64,000 nt of DNA, from positions 14,691-78,690 of the forward strand of contig DHSO01000042.1 of assembly GCA_002410505.1 (NCBI GenBank). The letters are read 5' to 3'. Positions 18,972 to 27,567 of this stretch are shown here, one piece after another (the stretch's first letter is position 1; the number at the start of each line of letters is the position of its first letter). The notes under the pieces were generated by a model. That model worked only from the letters and a program-made list of their open reading frames with translations. It searched no databases and was not told the origin of the DNA. This stretch comes from Cloacimonetes bacterium UBA5284 (lineage in GTDB: Bacteria > Cloacimonadota > Cloacimonadia > Cloacimonadales > Cloacimonadaceae). Both the position numbers and the translations under genes were made by a program.

Positions 18972-19787
18972 CTAAAGATGGCAGATCAGGCATGCCTTAT
19001 CGGGGCTCTCATCCTCAGTATCGTCAAAGACATCCACCAACCTTTGCTTGGCAGAAAACCTGCTCTTTTCCCTTTCCTGGCGCTTGATATAATCTGACTT
19101 TATCTGTGCGATCCGCTCAGGTTTGATCAGGTCGTATAGGCTTTCACCCTGATTCCAGGTATAGGTGTCACGGGGGCTATCGCCTATCTTTTCATAGGCT
19201 GCCGCCTTCTTGAATAGATCGGGGTGGTTTTCGTAGAGACCTATCCACTCCCTTTTCTGCTGGAAAAAGCAAAAATAGCAGCCGGAGCGTGATCTCCAGT
19301 TGTAATAGCTAGGAACTCCGAGGCCGGATTCTTTAAGGATGCGATACACCTCTTCTTTACCGATGTTATCCTCGATAAAGGGAAACACCGTTCTGATATT
19401 TGGTTTGGTCGATATATATCCTTTCCTCTGGGCCTCATCAGCCCGTATGCCTACATAACTGATGACCTCATCATTACCTATGAACCTCTCATAAGGTTTC
19501 AGTTTTAAGTAATCAGTACACCATCTTGACTCAGGTGAAGGTAAAAAGCCATTCTTGATCTCTAGAATATCGTCAAAACCATAACCATCTGCATACTTTA
19601 AATAGTGGATTTTCTTCCCAAGATACGCCTCAAGCTTGTTCATGTATCCATATGTCTCATCAAGTTCTTTCTCAGTATCGCAAAACACATAATCCATATC
19701 TATTCCCTTGCTGCGCATATATATGGCAAGTGCGGAACTGTCTTTGCCTCCGGATAGTGCCAGTATGTGTCTAACCTTGTTTTCCAT
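18972..19787 (-). CDS. sspD: SspD, PAPS-reductase-like ATP pyrophosphatase for phosphorothioation
   Basis: A 271-residue protein of the adenine nucleotide alpha-hydrolase/PAPS reductase family. The PP-loop SGGKDSSA is at 12-19. Cysteines C90 (RWCTDYLK), C170 and C173 (SGCYFCFFQ) and the C-terminal C266/C269 (CLICHL) are candidates for an Fe-S cluster, as in DndC. It is thought to adenylate the DNA backbone so that sulfur from SspA can replace a non-bridging oxygen. It sits 22 bp after sspC. No DndD or DndE is encoded nearby, while SspB (DUF4007) and SspC are, which points to SspD rather than DndC. Confidence 0.85.
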   Translation of the reverse strand: MENKVRHILALSGGKDSSALAIYMRSKGIDMDYVFCDTEKELDETYGYMNKLEAYLGKKIHYLKYADGYGFDDILEIKNGFLPSPESRWCTDYLKLKPYERFIGNDEVISYVGIRADEAQRKGYISTKPNIRTVFPFIEDNIGKEEVYRILKESGLGVPSYYNWRSRSGCYFCFFQQKREWIGLYENHPDLFKKAAAYEKIGDSPRDTYTWNQGESLYDLIKPERIAQIKSDYIKRQEREKSRFSAKQRLVDVFDDTEDESPDKACLICHL

Positions 19788-19809
19788 CTATGACCCCCAC
19801 GGTTGTTTA

Positions 19810-22800
19810 TTAGTCATTGCCATTAGTGTCCTCATCCTCTTGCAGTTCCGTCAGCAGTTCCTGGATTATTCTGCGGATCTCATTTATGGGTAGATTGCTT
19901 TTCATATTGGAGATCTGGTTCCGAATCTCCTGTCGAAACATGGATGCTTGCTCGGTTTTTCCATTGTGGTTTTCCGGCTTAAGCGATCCAAAGCTGTTCC
20001 AGTAATGGAGGAACAGGTCTCCCATCCCCCTGGCCAATCCTTCAAACCTGTCGATATCCGAATCCAGCCATTGTTCAAATGACCTCTTACTCACGTTGGA
20101 TAGAGCTGGAGTGGGATCGTGATCTTCTTTAGCGCCATTTAAGACGCTATTGATAAAGGGTGTCAGTTCACTGTGGTTAATCCTGTCCGCCAGCACTCTG
20201 CAGCGATCCTCCAACTCGAGCCAACCGGCCTCTCCAATATCCAATTCGCAGCTTTTGAGAAGTTTGTCTCTGGCTACAGAGAGGACTTCCTGCGCGTGTC
20301 TTGCCAAATGCTGCAAGGCTCCATTCAAACCATTGAAATAGGCGTCAAAATCATCGGCTGAAGCATGTTTGGAGCCTACAATCTCCATCCCAAAGCACCG
20401 GGGTAGCTCTTTGAACAGCAAGCTCTCGGGAGAACCGGCATTCAAGAAAGCTTCTCTAACCTGCAGGGCTTGTGGATCGGCAATTCTTCCTGATTTCAAA
20501 GTAAGATTGGGTAATGAAGATAAGCTTCTGTACAAAGCCCTGACCACTGAAGCGATCTTGGGAGCTGTATTAAGGCTGCCAGCCAGTCTTTCCACTATAC
20601 TGCGGGTGATGCCTTCAAGTCTCACCCCCTTTATCGAAAACAGATCCAGGCGCCTCTGCAGAAGGTCGAAATGGCCAGGTTGAGGTTCTGGTAAAAAGGT
20701 TCCCTCCCGGTACAAAAACACTTCTCCCTGGTTCACTACGAAAAAGACTGTTATCAAGATTGGGAATATCCCCTCCGGCAGGCCAAAGGGAGCTTTCCTC
20801 AGTTTTGCGTATATATCTGTGAGCTCCACCTCTTCCAGCTTTTCATTGAAAACGCTCTTCTCAATCAGCTGCCAAGCAGGGCGCAGGTTTACGAAGTTGC
20901 CATTCGGAGGTGCTTGAAACTTCCAGCATGCGAGCTTCTCATCATACACATGCATGCTGGAGGCTTTGAGGATGGATTCGTAGATACTTCTTTCTGGTGG
21001 GTACCCTGTCATACCCAGGGTTTCCAGAACGGGATTCGTCAGGATCAGTTCCATCAGAGTTCTGCGAGCTGCTGATGCTGCGCTTGAGATATCATCCCGG
21101 GAGATGAGTTCGTTGCGCAGAACCGGGCTTTTATGGAAGAGGACGTCGCAAGCCTTGGAAAGCAATTTGCTGACATCCACAGGATTGCGCGTTTCTTGCT
21201 GATCGCCCAGCCAGAACCACAGGCACTCATTTCCCAGGGGATTTGGTCTGGGATCAATGATTGTATACGCCCTTTTACTGAGTTCCTGTTCATAGGCTGA
21301 TATCCTCAGGTTCAGTTCGCGCCGGGCAATGCGGTCATCCCTCAATTCGTCTGTGTGCTCTTCTACCCACTTCAGACAAGCCAATTCATTCACAACCCCG
21401 CTCAAGCTGTCCATCTGCCTGGGAATCGCAATCAATAATTGGGGGTTTTTCTTGGTGACTGCTTGAACTTCCTCAACCAGATTTGAGAAATGCTCGTTAG
21501 GTATCAGAACCATAACCAGACCTGAGGCTCCCTCCGCTAGTTCCCGCTCCAGCATGCTGCTGGCATCAGTTAAACTGTCCGAGTATTCAATCGAAAAGTG
21601 GCGTATCATTCCGGCTACAAGGCTGTGCCGGCGGGCTACCATGCGTTTTTGCTTAAGGTGTTTGCCTATAGTATCCAGGAACAACTGCGTATCAAAGTGC
21701 AAGTGCCTCCTGGCTTCATTAAGGCGTTCCTCCAAGTCTACATCGCTGCCTTCCCAGATGCGGTAGCTGCTGTCAAGCTTGCGGAAAGTGATCAATGATT
21801 GCTCAACCAGGCTCTGAAGTAGGCTTTCGATCTCAGCACTCTGCGGTAGGCAGAGTTCCAGCATATCCCTAGTAGCTCTGAGTGGGCTGATTTCTGACAG
21901 TGAGTTTAATACCGCGATGGTTTTCAAGGCACAGGTTTGGGTCTCCGTTAACCGGGACCTGCTGTTGATCACGTCATTGGCTTCCAGCATCTTCTTTGAA
22001 TGCGGGTTTCGGGATAGCCCAATCTCGTAGTTTGAGAGCAGGTAATCGTAAATGTCATTAATCCGGATGAAACCATGATCTTCTTCAACCACGTTTTCCC
22101 GGATCGAGTTCTGAAATCCGGCATACTCTTCGCTGGCTAAGTATGAGAAAATCGAACGCTCATTTTGTGCGAATCGTTTGAATATGTATGGCAGGGCAAG
22201 CAGCAGCGTGGGGTGTATCGGCCAGGCTTTATGAACGGATTTTGCAAATGATTCGTGAGTGAGACCAGGTGGGATTATGCTTTCCATTTTCAGCAGGTTC
22301 TTGATCACCCGCTCAAGAGCCTGTTTAACGTCCTTTGGGGCACTTTTTAGAGGTTTTATCGCCTCGGCCAGCATCTGTATCGTGCTGCTTGCAGGTTCTG
22401 CGAAACGGATGTTTACGAAGCGTTCCTGGATTTTTGCCCACTCAGCCCTATTGGTCCGTGAAAGCAACTCGCTGTAGCTATCCATTTGTTGGTGCAAAGT
22501 AATAACGAACAGCATGGAATACTTGCTCAACCTTTCCGCATGTTCAGCCAGTTCCTGCAGGATGAACACGTCTCCGCCTTCCCGGTCGCTGAGTGCATAC
22601 TCGAAAGATTTGCCGGCTTCATCAACTATCAGCAGGACACCCGCAAAACCCGCCTTTTTTGACGCAATACCCAGTTTATCCATGGCTTGCAGCACAATCT
22701 GGGAATCATGCCATAATTCAGCTTTCAACTGTTCTTCAAGATCGTTGAGCAGTTCCAGGTTGTTTTTACTGCCTGGGAGTTGACGCAGAGCCTCGATTAC

Positions 22801-23205
22801 GCTCTCCATGACCAGTTGGTTTATTGGTCTGCGTCTGCCGGTTACCAAGACCGGAAGATAAGATGACTTGTTTCTATCAGTCAGGAAGTTCTCAATCTTG
22901 GGATCGATGGCTTTGCCTCTAAGCAGTTCCAGTGCTTTCTGCCCCTGCCCGTTATCCATCGAGAGAAGCTGAGCTAAGTATACCGCAAAAGCCGATTTAC
23001 CCGATCCGTATAAGCCAAACAGGCAATACGACTTCTGTCCACCCTTCTTGATCAGTCCGGTGAGTATTTGGTTTAAAGAAGAGAGCACATTGCCGGTGAC
23101 GATGTATCCGTAGTCCTGGGTTTCCCTGCTGTAGTCGGCATTAAGGTTAACAGACCGGGTAAAGCGTGAAGCTACGCCAACATATTCATTGACCAGCGTC
23201 TTCAT
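19810..23205 (-). CDS. sspC: SspC ATPase of single-strand DNA phosphorothioation
   Basis: A 1131-residue P-loop ATPase. Walker A is GLYGSGKS at 64-71 and Walker B is LLIVDEAGK at 191-199. The rest is long and mostly helical. In SspABCD systems SspC works with the nickase SspB and the pyrophosphatase SspD to introduce phosphorothioate in one strand. The ATG overlaps the sspB stop by 4 bp (ATGA), so the two are coupled. The BREX protein BrxC/PglY is a distant relative with similar size, so an isolated search hit might be labelled that way; the SspB and SspD neighbours decide the call. Confidence 0.8.
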   Translation of the reverse strand: MKTLVNEYVGVASRFTRSVNLNADYSRETQDYGYIVTGNVLSSLNQILTGLIKKGGQKSYCLFGLYGSGKSAFAVYLAQLLSMDNGQGQKALELLRGKAIDPKIENFLTDRNKSSYLPVLVTGRRRPINQLVMESVIEALRQLPGSKNNLELLNDLEEQLKAELWHDSQIVLQAMDKLGIASKKAGFAGVLLIVDEAGKSFEYALSDREGGDVFILQELAEHAERLSKYSMLFVITLHQQMDSYSELLSRTNRAEWAKIQERFVNIRFAEPASSTIQMLAEAIKPLKSAPKDVKQALERVIKNLLKMESIIPPGLTHESFAKSVHKAWPIHPTLLLALPYIFKRFAQNERSIFSYLASEEYAGFQNSIRENVVEEDHGFIRINDIYDYLLSNYEIGLSRNPHSKKMLEANDVINSRSRLTETQTCALKTIAVLNSLSEISPLRATRDMLELCLPQSAEIESLLQSLVEQSLITFRKLDSSYRIWEGSDVDLEERLNEARRHLHFDTQLFLDTIGKHLKQKRMVARRHSLVAGMIRHFSIEYSDSLTDASSMLERELAEGASGLVMVLIPNEHFSNLVEEVQAVTKKNPQLLIAIPRQMDSLSGVVNELACLKWVEEHTDELRDDRIARRELNLRISAYEQELSKRAYTIIDPRPNPLGNECLWFWLGDQQETRNPVDVSKLLSKACDVLFHKSPVLRNELISRDDISSAASAARRTLMELILTNPVLETLGMTGYPPERSIYESILKASSMHVYDEKLACWKFQAPPNGNFVNLRPAWQLIEKSVFNEKLEEVELTDIYAKLRKAPFGLPEGIFPILITVFFVVNQGEVFLYREGTFLPEPQPGHFDLLQRRLDLFSIKGVRLEGITRSIVERLAGSLNTAPKIASVVRALYRSLSSLPNLTLKSGRIADPQALQVREAFLNAGSPESLLFKELPRCFGMEIVGSKHASADDFDAYFNGLNGALQHLARHAQEVLSVARDKLLKSCELDIGEAGWLELEDRCRVLADRINHSELTPFINSVLNGAKEDHDPTPALSNVSKRSFEQWLDSDIDRFEGLARGMGDLFLHYWNSFGSLKPENHNGKTEQASMFRQEIRNQISNMKSNLPINEIRRIIQELLTELQEDEDTNGND

Positions 23206-24089
23206 ATTTCCACAGCCTTTTTGTAATAATGATCCAGGATATCATTTCCTTCCACAAGATTGCAGTGGATCAGGGCAACTCCGGCCGCCTCGCTGAAACC
23301 AAAGGCCTCTGACCATTTGGGTTCGTTACTTAGCTGTTCCACGGCTTCCACGATCGAATTCTCATCCAGCATGAATATCTGCCCCGGACTGTACTCACGG
23401 TACATGGCTTCGTTAATGGTGATAGCGATCTTTTTCTGCCTACTCATGTAGTCCCAGAGAGCGTAACCAATGATCTCAGGAGCAAGGTTACTTCTGCTGC
23501 CGATATTGAAGCTGTACAGATCGCTGTCATTGACTGACTGGATCAGGTTCAACTCCTGAAAGGGGCTGCCAATCTTCTCATCCTTTTGCTTATTGATTAA
23601 CCTTCTGGTTCCGGCGTACAATCTCAGATAGCAATCAATATCTTTGGCCAGTATGCTGTCTGCGGGGCTTTTTTTGCCATGTGCATATAGTAGCCTGATG
23701 GCGGCATCTATAACGTCTCTTTTATTGAACTCAGGTTTCCGCAAATGCGAATACAAGATCATTCCCGAGTGTATGTAGTCTGGATGAGTGTTTAACTTCC
23801 AGTGCAGAAGCCAGTAGGAGTTGTTATCCTCCAAATATGGGTCCCAGCCGTTATTTTCGTCCAGCAGTTTAGTCCCAAAATCGCTTGTAGCTCCAGACTT
23901 AGTGACTCCGGTTAACTCAACCCAATAGCGAATGCTCTCCACCATGTTCTTGCCAACACCCAGGTCCACAATGGCGTCCTGGCTGCGAAAGCTTCTGCCG
24001 TCCCTTACAAATCTATATCCCTTCTCGATCCATCCGTAGCGTGTCACAAAAGTCTGGTGCCCGGAGAATTTCGGTTTTCTATTCTTCAT
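23202..24089 (-). CDS. sspB: SspB, DUF4007 DNA nickase of phosphorothioation
   Basis: A 295-residue DUF4007 protein with the typical N-terminal FSGHQTFVTRYGWIEKG, then LGVGKNMVESIRYW, and the DPYLEDNN-YWLLHWKL core at about 80-100. SspB is the nicking subunit that opens one strand before sulfur insertion. The ATG at 24087-24089 follows AAGGAA at a good distance; the TTG one codon upstream is an alternative. Its stop overlaps sspC by 4 bp. It lies 80 bp downstream of a small helix-turn-helix gene that carries the operon promoter. A second, divergent DUF4007 gene lies at 7695-8540. Confidence 0.85.
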   Translation of the reverse strand: MKNRKPKFSGHQTFVTRYGWIEKGYRFVRDGRSFRSQDAIVDLGVGKNMVESIRYWVELTGVTKSGATSDFGTKLLDENNGWDPYLEDNNSYWLLHWKLNTHPDYIHSGMILYSHLRKPEFNKRDVIDAAIRLLYAHGKKSPADSILAKDIDCYLRLYAGTRRLINKQKDEKIGSPFQELNLIQSVNDSDLYSFNIGSRSNLAPEIIGYALWDYMSRQKKIAITINEAMYREYSPGQIFMLDENSIVEAVEQLSNEPKWSEAFGFSEAAGVALIHCNLVEGNDILDHYYKKAVEI

Positions 24090-24169
24090 CAAGTTCCTTT
24101 ATTTACGTGCCTTTGGCATTTATTAGTTTTCCAAGTTTGAGGATTGATCAGTTACTAAGCTGCCCGATG

Positions 24170-24367
24170 CTACTTCTTCTTAGCTGCGACAGGTTTCTTG
24201 TGCGTAAATTGTTTTACCCACTCGTCCACATCGGCTTTCCGAAACTTCCACAACCGACCAACCTTCAATGCGGGCAAGCCTTTTTCGTTCACCCACTTGT
24301 ACACAGTATCTCTGTTCACTCCCAGATAGAGTCTCAAGTCTTCAACAGATAGCAGCCTGTCTTCCAA
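24170..24367 (-). CDS. Small helix-turn-helix (excisionase-type) DNA-binding protein, likely operon regulator
   Basis: A 65-residue protein of the HTH_17/excisionase type: LLSVEDLRLYLGVNRDTVYKW, then GLPALKVGRLWKFRKADVDEW, then a lysine-rich tail. It starts with TTG (24365-24367) placed seven bases after AAGGAG (24375-24380); no ATG is possible in this frame. It is the first gene of the phosphorothioation unit, behind a near-consensus promoter and three tandem 10-bp repeats. Such proteins are sometimes recombination directionality factors, but no integrase is present, so a regulatory role is more likely. Autoregulation through the repeats is my inference. Confidence 0.8.
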   Translation of the reverse strand: MEDRLLSVEDLRLYLGVNRDTVYKWVNEKGLPALKVGRLWKFRKADVDEWVKQFTHKKPVAAKKK

Positions 24368-24428
24368 TCTCCAACTCCTTGCACTATAGTTATGTTATAC
24401 ATTGATTTATCCCACTTTCGACATTATG

Positions 24429-24458
24429 ATAAAATAGGACAAAATCGAACAAAACCGA
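24429..24458. repeat. Three tandem 10-bp repeats over the likely transcription start (candidate operator)
   Basis: ATAAAATAGG, ACAAAATCGA and ACAAAACCGA follow each other without a gap at 24429-24438, 24439-24448 and 24449-24458, touching the -10 box. Ten-base spacing puts all copies on one face of the helix. This is a good position for repression of the operon. Confidence 0.5.
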
Positions 24459-24485
24459 CTATATTGGGAGTGGGATTTGTGTCAA
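24458..24485 (-). promoter_or_regulatory. Sigma-70-type promoter of the HTH-ssp-dpt operon
   Basis: Minus strand -35 TTGACA (24480-24485), 16-nt spacer, -10 TATAGT (24458-24463). Start of transcription would fall near 24451, about 85 bases before the TTG start of the HTH gene. No other strong promoter was seen inside the operon. Confidence 0.7.
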
Positions 24486-24514
24486 TAGGCAATCCTCTCA
24501 GATCATGAGATTAT

Positions 24515-24572
24515 AAAAAATGTGAGACTTATTGGGCAGTGGATGTTTATCATGTCTCTTTCGTTTCTCACA
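24515..24572 (-). terminator. Possible long-loop terminator after the CBASS operon
   Basis: TGTGAGA and TCTCACA (24521-24527 and 24566-24572) can pair around a 38-nt loop, followed on the minus strand by six T. It lies just after the E2 gene stop at 24577. The loop is long, so this is tentative. Confidence 0.35.
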
Positions 24573-24576
24573 GCAT

Positions 24577-25254
24577 TTAGCATGGGATACTATACTTCTT
24601 GAACCAAGATGGTGAAGCCATAGTACGAAATTGGTTTAACCTCTTATGGAAGTAGCATGCACCAAGTCTTCTCTTGCACCCACAGGGGCATTGTTTTTTG
24701 TTTGCAATCCTCTTTTTTAAGCAAAGGAGGCGAATTGCAGCAATAACTTGAGATGGATGGTTTAACTTGAGGAGACAAGCATAATCCGAAATAATCCCAT
24801 CACTACCATGCGCTAATTCACCATATTCAAACTGTTCTCTTCCCCTTAGCTTCATTGTTACTGCTAATAGAAATGGTTCTAAGCAGTTTATTGCAAATCC
24901 TTTTACCGTTGGATCATTTTGGATGATAGACAACAATCTTAAAGGTGATCCTAAACAAAGGGTACCGTCAGGATTTATATGATGATTGCCATCCCTAGGT
25001 ATGCGACTTTCCAACTCACAGACAGAGGGTAAGTCTTTGGGAAATATCTGAGGTATCGATATTCTAAGTAGGTAATCGTCTTCTACGGTTTCTTGCTTTT
25101 GAGTTGTAACTCGAAACCAAAACTTACCCTCCAAGATAATGCAGCTACCTTTGGATGGTCTTATCGACATAAAAGGATATTCTTGTATGAACTCCTCTAT
25201 CTGTTTGTAAGTCACAGTCCTACTATATCTTTTTCCAGGGTTTTGCTGGGGCAT
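24577..25254 (-). CDS. CBASS E2-like conjugating protein with C-terminal SEC-C-like zinc motif
   Basis: A 225-residue protein. Residues 20-140 look like a prokaryotic E2 (ubiquitin-conjugating fold): IPQIFPKDLPSVCE, then HHINPDGTLCLGSPL with the likely catalytic cysteine C100. The C terminus has a compact cysteine motif at about 188-204 (CPCGCKRRLGACYFH) resembling the zinc-binding SEC-C motif. No E1 or JAB protease gene is present, which fits the short, E2-only type II CBASS, where the E2 modifies or primes the CD-NTase. The ATG is inside the end of the CD-NTase gene (32-bp overlap), so expression is coupled. The fused SEC-C-like tail is the unusual part. Family call is good; the conjugation target is inferred. 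Confidence 0.75.
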   Translation of the reverse strand: MPQQNPGKRYSRTVTYKQIEEFIQEYPFMSIRPSKGSCIILEGKFWFRVTTQKQETVEDDYLLRISIPQIFPKDLPSVCELESRIPRDGNHHINPDGTLCLGSPLRLLSIIQNDPTVKGFAINCLEPFLLAVTMKLRGREQFEYGELAHGSDGIISDYACLLKLNHPSQVIAAIRLLCLKKRIANKKQCPCGCKRRLGACYFHKRLNQFRTMASPSWFKKYSIPC

Positions 25255-26419
25255 CCGAAATCAAGTGCTCATTTGGCTTATAACGATCAACGATTACTTG
25301 GCTTAACTGAACATGCTTATATAGAATCTCGCGGTTAACTTTAGTAGAGAACTTTTGCTCAGCAAGAGATGAGATGAAAGAAGTGTCGTTCCTGGCAAAC
25401 AAGGATCTGAAATCCTGTTTTGCTTGAGTCAACCATAGCCTGAAATAGGATTCTAACTTTAAGTGTTTGTATTCTGCCATACGCCATCTATCTGCGAAAT
25501 CTTCGCCAGGATCGACTGGATTAGGAACCCGTGGATGTTGATTTCGGATATATTTCTCCATTCCCTCTAGAATGTTAATCAGAGCTGTTGCATCGTCGGT
25601 CTCACCACTATATGCATTAGCAGCAAGTGTTGTGATTATGATTGAGATCGGCTTTGAGTCTGTTTGATTTTGGAACATAACATCTCGATGTCTCTTGAGT
25701 AACTGAATAACACGCTGTAAGGGAGCTTTCCGCCTATAAAATGGAACATCGTCAACTTGAGCTGCCTTCTCTAACAATACATGCTTTGACCCTAATTCCA
25801 TCCTATCTATGAACCAATTTGTATATCCTTCAGGGTTGCTTACTTTCCAATCATTGCATATCGACATAAATTTAGGATGTCTATCATCAGTTATTAGAAT
25901 TGTCGATTCGGACGCATCATGAGCAAAACTCTCGTTAGCTCCGTATTTTATCATAGACTCCATTATAACACGTTGTATATTAATGTCTGCAGGAATGCTC
26001 GGAACAATGTCCATATGGAACCTGACATCATCCAGATAAGATATTCTTAAACAGCGATGTTTTATCTCGATATCAGTTTCTATTTGGAGAGCTCTAATGT
26101 ATTGCTCAAGTTCATTCTTGACAATCACTTGTAGTTGATGCTGTGAGTATTTATCGCAAGTAATTCCACTGCTTAGAACACAAGCTAGATCAAGGTCATA
26201 CTCATCAGTATCATTTAGTGGTCTTATTGCTGTTCCCAAAGAGAATGATCCTTGAGCAAAAATGTGCGGCTTGTTATTGATAACAGACGAATCGTCTCTA
26301 TCAAACCACTCTCCAAGGCTTTTATACCGATTAACAGCTTTCTCGTAAATGTAGTCAGGTAGATCAAGTTTATCAATCATCTCAGACAGGATAACGTTTT
26401 GTAACTTGGAATCAATCAT
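25223..26419 (-). CDS. CBASS CD-NTase (cGAS/DncV-like nucleotidyltransferase)
   Basis: A 398-residue nucleotidyltransferase. The active-site pattern is GSFSLGT at 57-63, EYDLDL with D75 and D77, and the third acidic residue D137 in FHMDIVPS. On phage infection such enzymes make a cyclic oligonucleotide that switches on the effector. The start overlaps the cap5 stop by 4 bp and the 3' end overlaps the E2 gene by 32 bp. The C terminus ends in AKPWKKI, not in glycine, which matters if it is the E2 substrate. The exact clade and nucleotide product cannot be read from the sequence. Confidence 0.85.
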   Translation of the reverse strand: MIDSKLQNVILSEMIDKLDLPDYIYEKAVNRYKSLGEWFDRDDSSVINNKPHIFAQGSFSLGTAIRPLNDTDEYDLDLACVLSSGITCDKYSQHQLQVIVKNELEQYIRALQIETDIEIKHRCLRISYLDDVRFHMDIVPSIPADINIQRVIMESMIKYGANESFAHDASESTILITDDRHPKFMSICNDWKVSNPEGYTNWFIDRMELGSKHVLLEKAAQVDDVPFYRRKAPLQRVIQLLKRHRDVMFQNQTDSKPISIIITTLAANAYSGETDDATALINILEGMEKYIRNQHPRVPNPVDPGEDFADRWRMAEYKHLKLESYFRLWLTQAKQDFRSLFARNDTSFISSLAEQKFSTKVNREILYKHVQLSQVIVDRYKPNEHLISDAPAKPWKKI

Positions 26420-27567
26420 GATTCGCCTCCAATTGTTACTGTTTTGATGAATTTCCCATGTTTCCTATTATAATCGTAGATAATCCAAGGCATGTCTGCC
26501 TTCGGCATTCTTGCACGTCCCATCTCAACCGATGTTGATACAGCCATAGCTGGAAAAACATTCAAAGCAGTATCAGCACCATGCTTGGATTTGATTTTTA
26601 TCATCAAATCCCTAATACACATGCGCATCAACGACAATTGTGCCTTCGATCTAATATTATCGTTGCCTATGAATTTGTCGTTAACTGTTAGTTCCCATAT
26701 TGACGCGCTGTCTCCGACAATAGATTTTACACGATCATGTGGAATCTTGTCACTTAGAGATATTACTAAAGCTGGTTGCCCTTCGAAGGTCGATGGGGGG
26801 TTGACAATGAACTCAAAGCCATCTGGATATTCTTGCCATTTCCACCCCCTAGGCTCCCTAATTGGTTGATAAACATCAACGTTAATCTTGTCCGTAAACA
26901 GTGATCCTAACTCGATCAATAGAGGCATGGGAGCAAGCGAGAAGAGAGAAAAGTGTACATCAGGCGTAGTTTCAATAAGACTTAGGACTTTGTTTTGAAA
27001 CTCTCTTTTAATATGCCTTGACTCCGTTGCCCAATATTCTTGGTCTTTATCTTCATCAGAGCATTGCATAGAAAGGATTATTGGCATTTCTGAAGCAGGG
27101 TATCTCTCAGGAAACATGGCTAAGCGAGCCTCAGTTTTGTGCAACTTTGTGGGAAGTTCTCCGATTTTACCTTCGTAGAAAACCACGTGAGATTTTTTGT
27201 TTGTCTCAATTCCTGTTACTATAAAGACTCTTTCTTCATGTTCTCGTTTCCATGTCTGGAGTAAACTGACTGGAAATCCCTCACCTTTGTTTTGATCGAT
27301 AGTGTGATGACATTGCTCACAAACCAAGATTAGATTATCTATTTCATTTAAATAGCTATCGTCTGCCTGTGTTAAATCTCTCCCACGTGGTCCCTTTTCA
27401 GCGAATGAGTAAATATGCGCCATTTCTGAAAAATTCCCTTGCTCTTGCGTGACAGAAGATTTATACAATGCTCTATTGCAACCATTGAATTCACATCGTC
27501 CTGCTGCGCGCCCCCATAACTCAATTTCAACCCTTTTCTCAATTCTTCTTGCGATTGTTAAAGCCAT
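26416..27567 (-). CDS. cap5: Cap5-type CBASS effector: HNH nuclease fused to SAVED sensor
   Basis: A 383-residue two-domain protein. Residues about 20-85 form an HNH endonuclease (GRCEFNGCNRALY, MAHIYSF, LILVCEQCHHTID) with cysteine pairs that can hold zinc. Residues about 160-380 form a SAVED domain (HFSLFSLAPMPLLIELG, GWKWQEYP), which binds the cyclic oligonucleotide made by the neighbouring CD-NTase. Binding leads to oligomerisation and DNA degradation, killing the infected cell. It is first of the three-gene CBASS operon, with GGAGG at 27572-27576 before the ATG. The leader holds a nested inverted repeat. Confidence 0.88.
   Translation of the reverse strand: MALTIARRIEKRVEIELWGRAAGRCEFNGCNRALYKSSVTQEQGNFSEMAHIYSFAEKGPRGRDLTQADDSYLNEIDNLILVCEQCHHTIDQNKGEGFPVSLLQTWKREHEERVFIVTGIETNKKSHVVFYEGKIGELPTKLHKTEARLAMFPERYPASEMPIILSMQCSDEDKDQEYWATESRHIKREFQNKVLSLIETTPDVHFSLFSLAPMPLLIELGSLFTDKINVDVYQPIREPRGWKWQEYPDGFEFIVNPPSTFEGQPALVISLSDKIPHDRVKSIVGDSASIWELTVNDKFIGNDNIRSKAQLSLMRMCIRDLMIKIKSKHGADTALNVFPAMAVSTSVEMGRARMPKADMPWIIYDYNRKHGKFIKTVTIGGES

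Noticed and set aside
19810..23205. BREX system (BrxC-like ATPase)
   Set aside because: No PglX methyltransferase, PglZ, BrxA, BrxB or BrxL is present; the neighbours are sspB and sspD.
17832..24089. Classical DndABCDE system
   Set aside because: No DndB, DndD or DndE is encoded; two DUF4007 proteins and SspC-type ATPases fit the Ssp type instead.
24170..24367. Excisionase of a prophage or integrative element
   Set aside because: No integrase, attachment site or phage genes are nearby; a promoter-linked regulator fits better.
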